Assembly (NCBI GenBank): GCA_023391635.1
Contig: JAEWAQ010000015.1
Coordinates: forward strand, 51,878-115,877
Length of the DNA stretch: 64,000 bases
DNA from: Bacillota bacterium
GTDB lineage: Bacteria; Bacillota; Bacilli; Paenibacillales; Paenibacillaceae
Direction of reading: 5' to 3'
In this document: positions 54,166 through 62,306 of the stretch, piece after piece
Layout of the letters: each line of letters opens with the position of its first letter
How positions within the stretch are numbered: the stretch's first letter is position 1
Position numbers and translations under genes: made by a program
The notes under the pieces: generated by a model
What the model saw: the letters and a program-made list of their open reading frames with translations, nothing else
What the model was told of the DNA's origin: nothing
Database searches by the model: none

Positions 54166-54303
54166 CTAGATGAATCTGCCTCCGGTCACGTTCTTCGCTT
54201 CTTCTTCAGTCAGCTTCTTCGGCAAGTTGTCCAGCTTGATCCCTTGATCCTTGTTCGTCTCAACGGATTCCTTGGCTGCTTCTGTCTTCTTCTGCTCCGC
54301 CAT
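54166..54303 (-). CDS. Double-glycine leader peptide with a three-residue tail (RFI)
   Basis: A 45-residue peptide with a near-perfect ribosome site (GGGAGGAGGTGA seven bases before the ATG at 54303). The N-terminus is charged (MAEQKKTEAAKESVETNKDQ). The C-terminal half has the bacteriocin-type leader pattern: KLDNLPKKLTEEEAKNVTGG, ending in GG at 41-42. Only Arg-Phe-Ile and a TAG stop follow. The C39 exporter and PpiC-like protein lie downstream on the same strand, so this is the expected substrate. The predicted product would be a tripeptide unless the leader is trimmed differently or the TAG is read through. It has its own terminator. No known precursor family was recognised. Confidence 0.82.
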   Translation of the reverse strand: MAEQKKTEAAKESVETNKDQGIKLDNLPKKLTEEEAKNVTGGRFI

Positions 54304-54356
54304 CTATTCGTCACCTCCTCCCGCAACCTGCTCGCCAGAATAAGCTGCCTTTAACT

Positions 54357-54382
54357 GGCATACTTTCAGTCTAGCGGAGCCG
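54357..54382. repeat. 26-bp direct repeat, copy B (5' of the peptide gene)
   Basis: Second copy of 54140-54165, located in the 5' leader of the peptide gene. The two copies bracket the gene and may be left from a tandem duplication of the peptide unit in which one coding part was lost. Confidence 0.65.
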
Positions 54383-54417
54383 AATAAAAGGATAATGAAA
54401 GAAAAGGGCGAAGAATG

Positions 54418-54444
54418 CGGAAAAACCGCGCAGCGTCGCGGTTT
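54418..54444 (-). terminator. Hairpin with T-run upstream of the peptide gene
   Basis: AAACCGCG / CGCGGTTT (54423-54430 with 54437-54444) forms an 8-bp stem followed on the minus strand by TTTTTCCGC. No minus-strand gene lies just upstream, so it could be an attenuator in the peptide leader RNA or a relic terminator of a lost upstream gene. Confidence 0.5.
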
Positions 54445-54837
54445 CTCGGGGTTGGTCGGAACGTAAATAAATTTTGATTGTGGTCATGACAGAAGAGATA
54501 ACCCATCCAAGACGATTGTGCAGCCGAGTGTTAGCAGCACAGAGCGTGACACGGGTGACGCCCACGATAAACAAAGACAAGATGGAGAAGGATTCGGAGT
54601 ACGACATCCGGATCCAATACCGAGAGCAGTTTCTCGAAGTCTCCGTGACGCGGCGCGGACATTTCATTGATTTTTCTGAAAAGAGTAAATGCAAAACCTA
54701 ACATGAAGCGCTTTCTTTTCAGTTTATTTCATAACTCACCCTCTAGAATGAAGGTTGAATCGTGTCGAACCTCATCGCGATCGGTCATCGCCGCACGAGG
54801 AGAAGTCGATGATTCATTCCGCTCAGGAGGGATTGCA

Positions 54838-57800
54838 ATGAAATTGAATAAAGCAAATGCTTGGTTGATGCCGACGCTGCTCATCGCGGTGGCGTGCATG
54901 GCGGCGCTATTCGGAGGAAGCCATGCACAGGCAGCCGAGAGTAAGTGGGAGACGGTCGTGAACACGTTCGACAGGGCGATTCCGAAGATGTCCTTGTTCG
55001 TGGAAAATGGCGTTCCCTATGTGGCTGTCAAAGATGCAAGCTTCGCGAACAAGCTCTCGATACTGAAATCGGACGGAAACAATTGGCAATTTACGGGATT
55101 TGCGGGATTATCGGACGGGGTGATCAATTTTGTTTCCCTTCAGGTCCATGGCGGGGTCCCCTATGTTGCTTATACGGATGAGGCCCAGTTCGACAGGCTG
55201 GTCGTCAAAAAATATGACGGCGGCTGGCAGAATGTCGGGGCGCCCGGCCTTACGACGGGGACGACCAGAGATGTGAATCTGTTCGAACATAACGGCACGT
55301 TTTATTTAGCTTACATGGAAAGTTATAAAGGCAAGATGAAGAAGCTCAACGGAACAGTCTGGGAAGATTTCGGCGGCGGCACCATCACGCCGGGGTTTAT
55401 TGAAAATATCTCTTTATATATTGAAGATAACGGTACGCCGGAGGGCGTTCCTTATATCGCCTATTTGAGCGAATCCCGCGTGGCGACGGTCATGAAGTAC
55501 GAGGGAGGCAGTTGGACGACGGTAGGCAACGCCAACTTTTCCCCGGGAATGGCCTTTCATCTGACCCTGTACGTCGATGATGGAACGCCTTATATAGCTT
55601 ATTCTGATAATACAGCACAAGGCAAAATTAGAGTCATGATGCTGGGTGACAGCAACCAATGGACAACGGTAGGCAGCGCCGGGTTCACATCGCATAATCC
55701 CGGGCCCCCGTCATTGGTGGTCAGCGATGGCATTCCTTATGTCTCTTATATGAACACGGTGGCTTTGAACCGGTTGGAAGTTAGCAAGTTCGACGGAAGC
55801 AATTGGGTACCGGCTGGCGACACGGGGGTTTCCCCGGGTTATGTGAGGGCTCACGATTTGTTCGTCGAAGACGGCATCGTCTATGCCGCTTTCGTCGACG
55901 AATCCAATGTATTCAAGATGATGAAGCTCAATCATGGCATTACGTATCACGGCAACGGCAACGATGGAGGAACAGCGCCGGTAGAGGACCAGTTCTTCGA
56001 TCCAGGCTTCAACGCCTCTGTTCGGGGGAATGAAGGAATCCTGGCGAAGACGGGCTATACGTTTACTGGCTGGAACACGCAACCGGACGGCAACGGTACC
56101 GGCTATGCTGCCGGGGGGAGCATGCCGATCGGCACGGCCGGGGTAGATCTTTACGCGCAGTGGGAGATCAACCGCTACAAAGTGACTTATGTCGGCAACG
56201 GCCATTCCGGAGGCAGCGTCCCTCCCGAGGTCAGCTACGATTACAACACGGACGTCATGGTGGAGGGAATGGGAACGTCATTCCGATACGGCCATACCTT
56301 CGTAGGGTGGAATACGGATCCGGACGGCAACGGAATTCACTACAATTTTGGCGAGACGCTAAGGATTGGCACCGCGGACGTCACCCTGTATGCGCAGTGG
56401 CAGATCAACTCCTATACGATCAGCTATGACGGCAACATGCATACAGATGGAAGCGTGCCCGCCAGCGTCACGCAGCATTACGATACGGATATGACGGTAG
56501 CGGAGAACACCGGGGGGTTGACCCGAACCGGGCATACCTTCCTAGGCTGGAACACGGAACCGAACGGGCTAGGCACGGACTATAACGTCGGACAAACGTT
56601 GAGGATCCTGGATTCGGACGTGCTGTATGCCAAATGGCAGCCAATCGATTATTCGGTGAACTTCGTAAGCAACGGCGGCTCGGAGGTGGACAGCCAGACG
56701 GTCACATTCGGCCAATTGGTCAACCAACCCGCCGATCCGGCGAGGATAGGCCATACGTTCAGCGGATGGTATTCGGATAGCGGACTAACGACGCCTTACT
56801 CGTTCACGTCCACGATGGGGGCATCGAATTTAACGCTGTATGCCAAGTGGACCGCCAACAGCTACAACGTTGCCTATGACGGCAACGGCAGTACGGCGGG
56901 CAGCGTTCCGGGCGGAAGTAGTCACGAATTTGCAACGGAAGTCACGGTGCCAGGTCCTGGAGACTTGGCGAAGACGGGTCATGCGTTCGCAGGTTGGAAT
57001 ACGGCCGCGGACGGGAGCGGGACCGCTTACGCCGAGGGAGGTACGTTCGAGATCGGCGCCGACCATGTGAAGCTGTACGCGCAGTGGACGGCAAGCAGCT
57101 ATTCGGTCACCTATGAGGGCATCGGTAGTGACGAAGGCACTGCGCCGGCCGCAAGCAGTTACGATTATCAATCCAGCGTCACGGTTTCCGGCTCCGGTAC
57201 TTTGAGGAAGACTGGCTTTTCGCTCGCGGGATGGAATACGGCTGCAGACGGCAGTGGAATGACCTACGCGCCAGGGGACACGTTCACGATGGATGCGGCG
57301 GACATGACGCTGTATGCGGTGTGGACGATCAACAGCTACGATGTCGGCTATGATGGAAACGGGAGTACGGAAGGCAGCGTTCCGGGCGAAAGCAATCACG
57401 AATTTGCAACGGAAGTCACGGTGCTTGGTCCTGGAGACTTGGCGAAGACGGGTCATGCGTTCGCAGGATGGAATACGGCTGCGGACGGGAGCGGGACCGC
57501 TTACGCCGAGGGAGGTACGTTCGAGATCGGCGCCGAACATGTGACGCTGTACGCGCAGTGGACGGTGAACGGCTACACGATCACCTATGAGGGCATCGGA
57601 AGCGATGAAGGCAGTCCGCCAGCTGCGAGCAGTTACGATTATCAGTCCAGCGTCACGGTTTCCGGCTCCGGTAGTTTGAGGAAGACAGGCTATTCGCTCG
57701 CGGGATGGAATACGGCTGCAGACGGCAGTGGAACGACCTACGCGCCAGGGGACAAGTTCACGATGGATGCGGCGGACATGACGCTGTATGCGGTGTGGAC

Positions 57801-59925
57801 GATCAACAGCTACGATGTCGGCTATGATGGAAACGGCAGTACGGAGGGCAGCGTTCCGGGCGGAAGCAGTCACGAATTTGCAACGGAAGTCACGGTGCTT
57901 GGTCCTGGAGACTTGGCGAAGACGGGTCATACGTTCGCGGGCTGGAATACGGCCGCGGACGGGAGCGGGACCGCTTACGCCGAGGGAGGTACGTTCGAGA
58001 TCGGCTCCGACCATGTGACGCTGTATGCGCAGTGGACGGTGAACAACTATACGATCACCTACGCGGGCAATGGAAATACGGGAGGCGAGGCACCGGCCGC
58101 TAGCAGTCACGCATACGGTTCCAACGCAACCGCGCCTGATCGCGGTACTCTGGAGAAGACGGGGTATACGTTTACGAGTTGGAACACCGAACCGGACGGC
58201 AGCGGCACGCCCTATCCTATCGGGGATGCGATTCCGATCGGGTCGGGCAATCTCACGCTTTATGCGCAGTGGGCGAGCAACGATGCGTTATTGGCTAACC
58301 TATTGGTGGATCAAGGGGACTTCGCGCCTGCGTTCTCGCCATTGCAATTGCAATATGACGTGGATCTGCGTTATATGGAAACGGACGTCACGATATCGTT
58401 CACCCAGATGGACCCTCGCCAGACGATTACCGTAACAGGAGCCGTTTATGTTTCCGCGACCGGTCTCGATCACATGTATTTTTTGTCTGATGTGGGGCCG
58501 GGGGAGACACCTATCGAAATTGAGGTGAAGGCCGAAGACGGAACGACGAATGTATATGCGGTAACGCTGCATCGTCTATCCGGAGACGATGCCAGCTTAA
58601 GCGGAATCGTCCTGTCGGTTGGCGCGCTCCGTCCTGCATTCGCGCCAGGGACGACGGAATACACGGCCAACGTGCCGAACAACGTGAAGAGTCTTGCCGT
58701 AACGGCAACGGCATCGGATCCGAGAGCTACGATCTCGATTAACGGACAAGCCGTTCCGGGCGGGCAACCAAGTGGAGATATCCCACTAACGGTAGGGGAT
58801 AACGAGATAAGGATCGTCGTAAACGCGCAGGACGGTACTGAGCTGACGTATACGGTGAAGGTCAGACGAGCCGCTCCAGACGATACCAGTCCATCTGAGC
58901 CATCCGTCCCAACCGGTAATACGACCGTGCCGTCCGCTCCCCGGGACCCTGTAATTTCCGATAACGGACAGATCAAGCTGCCCGCGGGGGCAAGCGGCGA
59001 GGTCCGCCTGAAGGACGAGATCGTGATTTTCATTCCTTCCGGCGCCTCGCCAGAAGAATTGACGTTGACGATCAAGAAAGTGCAAGACACGGAGGGGGAG
59101 ACCCGAGAGAGCGAGCAACTACGGCTTCTTAGTTCCATCTATGAGATTAGCGCCAATGTCGAAAAGAACTTCGTTAAGCCCATCGCGATAAGGCTCGCTT
59201 TCGATTCTGCCGGACTCGAGGGCGACGGGGAATTGGCGGTATACCGATATAACGAGGCGGACGGTAAATGGTCGAAGGTTGCAGGAGGAGATCTATCCGG
59301 CCACACCCTTACGGTTGAAGTACAACAGGCCGGAACCTATGCCGTATTCGCATCCCATTCGACAGCCGGATCTGAGACGGCGAGCGATTTCAACGACATT
59401 TCCGGCCATTGGGCGGCGGCGGCCATTGGGCAAGCCACGAGCGCGGGAATCGTAAGCGGTTATTCAGACGGGACGTTCAGGCCGAATCAAACGGTGACGC
59501 GCGCGGAATTCGCGGTCATGCTGGTCAACGCGTTAGGACTGAGCGAGGGACAAGCTACGGTGTCGTTCACGGACGCCGGTCATATCGGGGGTTGGGCACA
59601 GAATGCCGTCGGAAAAGCGGTGCAGGCCGGCATCATCAAGGGGAATCCGGATGGAAGCTTCCGTCCGAATGAGCGGATTACACGCGCCGAGATGGCGGTC
59701 ATGATCGCGGGCGCTCTAGCGTTGCCGATCGACGCAGGCGCGACGTCCGGTTTCTCGGATGACAAGGTAATTCCGAACTGGGCAAGAGGCCATGTGTCCG
59801 CGATTCGGGAACTGCGTCTGGTCCAAGGCAAAGGTGCCAATGCGTTCGATCCGTTGGAAAAGATGACGAGAGCGGAGGCCGTTACGGTGCTTCTGAACGT
59901 ATGGGCATGGCGGACTGAGGATTAG
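54838..59925 (+). CDS. Giant SLH surface protein with ten InlB-type repeats
   Basis: Surface protein of 1695 residues. Signal peptide MKLNKANAWLMPTLLIAVAC ends near HAQA; ATG 54838 follows CAGGAGGG. Residues about 40-360 are propeller-like repeats (VENGVPYVAVKDASF, VHGGVPYVAYTDEAQ, VDDGTPYIAYSDNT). Residues about 365-1145 hold ten InlB/Listeria-Bacteroides-type repeats of about 79 residues with GYTFTGWNT...LYAQW cores. Two cadherin-like beta-sandwich domains follow (LANLLVDQGDFAPAFSP; LSGIVLSVGALRPAFAPG), then an IFIPSGASPEELTL domain and three SLH repeats (about 1515-1690; TFRPNQTVTRAEFAVML, SFRPNERITRAEMAVMI, MTRAEAVTVLL). It should be a wall-anchored adhesin-like protein. Repeats five to nine are nearly identical at DNA level. 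Confidence 0.9.
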   Translation: MKLNKANAWLMPTLLIAVACMAALFGGSHAQAAESKWETVVNTFDRAIPKMSLFVENGVPYVAVKDASFANKLSILKSDGNNWQFTGFAGLSDGVINFVSLQVHGGVPYVAYTDEAQFDRLVVKKYDGGWQNVGAPGLTTGTTRDVNLFEHNGTFYLAYMESYKGKMKKLNGTVWEDFGGGTITPGFIENISLYIEDNGTPEGVPYIAYLSESRVATVMKYEGGSWTTVGNANFSPGMAFHLTLYVDDGTPYIAYSDNTAQGKIRVMMLGDSNQWTTVGSAGFTSHNPGPPSLVVSDGIPYVSYMNTVALNRLEVSKFDGSNWVPAGDTGVSPGYVRAHDLFVEDGIVYAAFVDESNVFKMMKLNHGITYHGNGNDGGTAPVEDQFFDPGFNASVRGNEGILAKTGYTFTGWNTQPDGNGTGYAAGGSMPIGTAGVDLYAQWEINRYKVTYVGNGHSGGSVPPEVSYDYNTDVMVEGMGTSFRYGHTFVGWNTDPDGNGIHYNFGETLRIGTADVTLYAQWQINSYTISYDGNMHTDGSVPASVTQHYDTDMTVAENTGGLTRTGHTFLGWNTEPNGLGTDYNVGQTLRILDSDVLYAKWQPIDYSVNFVSNGGSEVDSQTVTFGQLVNQPADPARIGHTFSGWYSDSGLTTPYSFTSTMGASNLTLYAKWTANSYNVAYDGNGSTAGSVPGGSSHEFATEVTVPGPGDLAKTGHAFAGWNTAADGSGTAYAEGGTFEIGADHVKLYAQWTASSYSVTYEGIGSDEGTAPAASSYDYQSSVTVSGSGTLRKTGFSLAGWNTAADGSGMTYAPGDTFTMDAADMTLYAVWTINSYDVGYDGNGSTEGSVPGESNHEFATEVTVLGPGDLAKTGHAFAGWNTAADGSGTAYAEGGTFEIGAEHVTLYAQWTVNGYTITYEGIGSDEGSPPAASSYDYQSSVTVSGSGSLRKTGYSLAGWNTAADGSGTTYAPGDKFTMDAADMTLYAVWTINSYDVGYDGNGSTEGSVPGGSSHEFATEVTVLGPGDLAKTGHTFAGWNTAADGSGTAYAEGGTFEIGSDHVTLYAQWTVNNYTITYAGNGNTGGEAPAASSHAYGSNATAPDRGTLEKTGYTFTSWNTEPDGSGTPYPIGDAIPIGSGNLTLYAQWASNDALLANLLVDQGDFAPAFSPLQLQYDVDLRYMETDVTISFTQMDPRQTITVTGAVYVSATGLDHMYFLSDVGPGETPIEIEVKAEDGTTNVYAVTLHRLSGDDASLSGIVLSVGALRPAFAPGTTEYTANVPNNVKSLAVTATASDPRATISINGQAVPGGQPSGDIPLTVGDNEIRIVVNAQDGTELTYTVKVRRAAPDDTSPSEPSVPTGNTTVPSAPRDPVISDNGQIKLPAGASGEVRLKDEIVIFIPSGASPEELTLTIKKVQDTEGETRESEQLRLLSSIYEISANVEKNFVKPIAIRLAFDSAGLEGDGELAVYRYNEADGKWSKVAGGDLSGHTLTVEVQQAGTYAVFASHSTAGSETASDFNDISGHWAAAAIGQATSAGIVSGYSDGTFRPNQTVTRAEFAVMLVNALGLSEGQATVSFTDAGHIGGWAQNAVGKAVQAGIIKGNPDGSFRPNERITRAEMAVMIAGALALPIDAGATSGFSDDKVIPNWARGHVSAIRELRLVQGKGANAFDPLEKMTRAEAVTVLLNVWAWRTED
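56857..58041 (+). repeat. 474-bp tandem repeats inside the SLH protein gene
   Basis: Two full 474-bp units (from 56857 and 57331) and a half unit (from 57805) are nearly identical. Each unit encodes a pair of different InlB-type repeats of 79 residues (an A type with GDLAKTGHAFAGWNTAADGS and a B type with LAGWNTAADGSG and TFTMDAADMTLYAVW). Low divergence shows recent amplification in frame. Confidence 0.9.
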
Positions 59926-59937
59926 AAACGATGAACA

Positions 59938-59970
59938 GGGAACGCGAGCGATTCGCGTTCCCTTCGTATT
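59938..59970 (+). terminator. Terminator of the giant SLH gene
   Basis: A 10-bp stem (GGGAACGCGA at 59938-59947, TCGCGTTCCC at 59953-59962) is followed by TTCGTATTT, 12 bases after the stop codon. Confidence 0.75.
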
Positions 59971-60217
59971 TGCGGCGTGTCGGCGCGGCGGAGCTTGCCG
60001 CCAATCTCCGCACCGCCGAAGACGTTTAGTCACTTTAAGTATAGGATCGTATGTTCGGTGGGGGAGTAAATAAATAATAGCACTTTTAATGGTTGAAAGC
60101 CAACTTGATCGAGTTTCTCGGATATGAGATAACTTATCAATTTATGGAGGAAGCTTTCTGCTTCCTGTCGAATTTTAACAGAAGGGAACCCATCACCAAC
60201 GACAGGAGCTCATCCCC

Positions 60218-60853
60218 GTGAAACAAGGCCTCTACGAGCAAGTCGTCAAAGTTGAAAAAGAGAAAGTCTAACTGCAGATGCAGTTGTCTGCTTATCGGCT
60301 GGAGCAGGAACATTTCGAGGCCTACTACGCGAAGCAAGATGTTGAGGAGATTCGGAAACTGTCGTTTTACCGTCAGACACCGGACAAAATTTTATCTTTC
60401 CTGATTGATCATCATATTGCCATGGAACGAGGCAATGTCCGCAGTATCTCAAATTCGATTAAGCACATATTCCGACATGGATTTATGGACTTTAAGCGTC
60501 TTCGAGAACAAGAGATCGATGTGCTGCTGAACTATCAACGGAGGTACTACGAGCTGAAGGTCCAGCAGCTGCAAGAGGAGATCGGCAAACTACAAAAGAT
60601 ATTGGAAAATGACTCGTTCGAGCAACTGCTCCATCAACATCAACAGATTTCTGAGCAACTGTTCAAGCATCGACTTTATCTCAGATACCATAACCACGAG
60701 CGCGTTGGGATAAATGCCGGCAACTATAAACAGCTTTTTAACCAATTCGTCAAGCAATACTCCATTATGTTGAGTACGACGCATTCCTGCCGAATGCCAA
60801 CCGTCTCCTCCAACTCACGAATTAAGCTGGCTTGCACTTCCATCAACCTCTAA
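60218..60853 (+). pseudogene. Unidentified coiled-coil protein gene with in-frame stop
   Basis: GTG at 60218 lies nine bases after AGGAG and begins MKQGLYEQVVKVEKEKV, followed by TAA at 60269 in the same frame. The frame then continues for 194 residues (QLSAYRLEQEHFEAYYAKQD, YELKVQQLQEEIGKLQKILE). The body is helical and coiled-coil-like. The first residues recall the N-termini of some phage- or restriction-associated helicases, but no homology can be claimed. Either the gene is broken by one stop codon or translation starts at ATG 60278, which has no ribosome site. A 7-bp hairpin lies at 60148-60166. Confidence 0.45.
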
Positions 60854-61091
60854 ATATTCTTTAGCGCAAAAATATATTTCAGATTTGAGCCTCCTGAGTA
60901 ATTAGTCCGATGAATTTTTCAATCCAATTTCGTCTAAATAAATGAGATTAAAATCGCTTTCTGTCCGCTGCCCGGGTCAGTTGAAAAGAGAGAATATCTA
61001 TCAAGTACTATCATACGAGGGAGGCCGCAAATGGAACGTGTGTAATTCTGATTATGAATAGGTCAGAAAACCAAGGAGGAGAGTCAGTCGC

Positions 61092-61622
61092 ATGGCAAAG
61101 ATCGTTTTCGCATTGAACCAGTCTCTAGACGGGTTCGTCGACCACACGGCATTTTTGCCTGACCCCGTGCTATTCCGCCATTTCATCGACGACGTGCGCG
61201 GCCTGACGGGCAGCGTGTACGGACGCCACATGTACGAGATCATGCGGTATTGGGACGGAGACCATTTGGAATGGGATGCATCGGAACGGGAATATGCAAC
61301 AGTGTGGCAAAGCAAACCAAAATGGGTGGTGTCGGGGACGTTAAAGTCTGTCGGTCAGAACGCTTCGCTCATCGAGGGTGACCTCGCAGCGGCCATACGT
61401 GGGCTGAAGGCTCAGCATGAAGGGGAGATTGAAGTTGCCGGGCCGGAGTTGGCGCACAGTCTAACGGAGCTTGGGCTCGTTGATGAGTATCGACTCTATC
61501 TCCATCCAGTCGTGCTGGGTCGCGGCAAGCCGTTCTTCGCCGGTCCGCGGCCGCCGCTGCGCCTTGTGGCAAGCGATCGAATTGGCGAGCAGGTGATCAG
61601 GTTGACCTACGTTCCATCTTAG
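61092..61622 (+). CDS. Dihydrofolate reductase-like protein (RibD C-terminal family)
   Basis: Cytoplasmic NADPH-type reductase of 176 residues. Family features are KIVFALNQSLDGFVDH at the start, GSVYGRHMYEIM (nucleotide-site Gly-Arg region), KWVVSGTL, EIEVAGPELAHSLTELGLVD and YLHPVVLGRGKPFF. Members resemble the RibD reductase domain and are often called YwjB/YyaP-like; their physiological substrate is usually unknown. AAGGAGGAGAG precedes the ATG by about ten bases. It is transcribed alone and ends at a hairpin. Confidence 0.9.
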   Translation: MAKIVFALNQSLDGFVDHTAFLPDPVLFRHFIDDVRGLTGSVYGRHMYEIMRYWDGDHLEWDASEREYATVWQSKPKWVVSGTLKSVGQNASLIEGDLAAAIRGLKAQHEGEIEVAGPELAHSLTELGLVDEYRLYLHPVVLGRGKPFFAGPRPPLRLVASDRIGEQVIRLTYVPS

Positions 61623-61672
61623 TTTTATGGTTGACCCAGCGGCCTAATAAGAAACGATATAAATATAGGGAA

Positions 61673-61720
61673 TTAACGAGGCTGCCATGAATCTGTAAAG
61701 GCAGTCTCGTTAAGCTTTAG
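61673..61720 (+). terminator. Terminator after the reductase gene
   Basis: TTAACGAGGCTGCC at 61673-61686 pairs with GGCAGTCTCGTTAA at 61700-61713 (one wobble), followed by GCTTTAG. The T-run is weak. It may act in both directions. Confidence 0.6.
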
Positions 61721-61793
61721 CGGAATTGCTCAATAACCTGATGATATTGATAATTGGGAATAAAGGGTTTGCATGAAGAGGAGGACAATTACG

Positions 61794-62087
61794 ATGGCTA
61801 TTACAACATTGAGGACTTGTAGAAATGGTCACAACTACTATAAAAGCTCTGATTGCCCAACTTGCCCTATATGCGAGGAAGAAAGAGAGATCCAAAGTGA
61901 TTTTCTCTCCAAGATAGGTGCACCTGCCCGGAGGGCTCTTGAACGGAACGATATTACCTCACTCGAACGCCTATCAGAGTATGCTGAGTCGGATATCTTA
62001 AAGCTACATGGAGTCGGCCCCAGTACGATCCCAAAGCTAAGAATCGTATTGGAGGAGTTTGGTTTATCATTTAAGAATTCGAAATAA
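61794..62087 (+). CDS. Small RNA polymerase alpha-CTD-like protein with zinc-binding-type motif
   Basis: Protein of 97 residues. The N-terminal 30 residues have CRNGHNYYKSSDCPTCPICE, a treble-clef-like Cys/His cluster. The C-terminal 60 residues match the helix-hairpin-helix fold of RpoA C-terminal-domain-like proteins (APARRALERNDITSLERLSE, ILKLHGVGPSTIPKLRIVLE). ATG 61794 lies after AGGAGG with eight bases; an ATG at 61773 overlaps that site. Relatives are found as single small proteins in Bacilli. The fold suggests nucleic-acid or polymerase contact, but no function is established. Confidence 0.85.
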   Translation: MAITTLRTCRNGHNYYKSSDCPTCPICEEEREIQSDFLSKIGAPARRALERNDITSLERLSEYAESDILKLHGVGPSTIPKLRIVLEEFGLSFKNSK

Positions 62088-62126
62088 CATGATAAAGCAT
62101 TTGAATAAGGATGTATACGTTAATGG

Positions 62127-62155
62127 GACTCCAGCAGCTTGCGGGGGTCTTTCTT
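62127..62155 (+). terminator. Terminator-like hairpin
   Basis: GACTCC pairs with GGGGTC (one wobble) with an inner GC/GC contact, followed by TTTCTT. It lies about 40 bases after the RpoA-CTD-like gene. Confidence 0.55.
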
Positions 62156-62306
62156 ATTGTCAGAATTGGGAATGTTCTCTGTGATCCATTTAAATTAAAA
62201 AACAGTCATTGACAGATTATTATTATAAACATGCATCAAAGTTAATACTTGTATCTGATAATGCATAGAGCATTTAAATTTATTTAAGAAAAGGAGAGCA
62301 CTAGGT

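Larger units (their letters stand above)
54304..54837. other. Divergent intergenic region between peptide locus and SLH gene
   Basis: This 534-bp region contains the second copy of the 26-bp repeat and a hairpin (listed separately). It also contains an open stretch at 54582-54704 on the plus strand (MEKDSEYDIRIQYREQFLEV...) that has a protein-like composition but no ribosome site; it may be a remnant. Promoters of both divergent units must lie here but could not be placed with confidence. Confidence 0.35.

Noticed and set aside
54474..54701. 75-codon plus-strand frame upstream of the giant SLH gene
   Set aside because: Part of it looks protein-like, but there is no ribosome site or recognisable family; kept only as a note in the intergenic entry.
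54982..55930. The propeller-like N-terminus of the giant SLH protein as a separate enzyme domain
   Set aside because: The repeats resemble each other (GVPYVAY-type strands) but no catalytic motif could be found.
56830..58110. 426-codon minus-strand frame across the InlB-type repeats
   Set aside because: It repeats with the same 474-bp period as the real gene and has no domain or start site, so it is a shadow.
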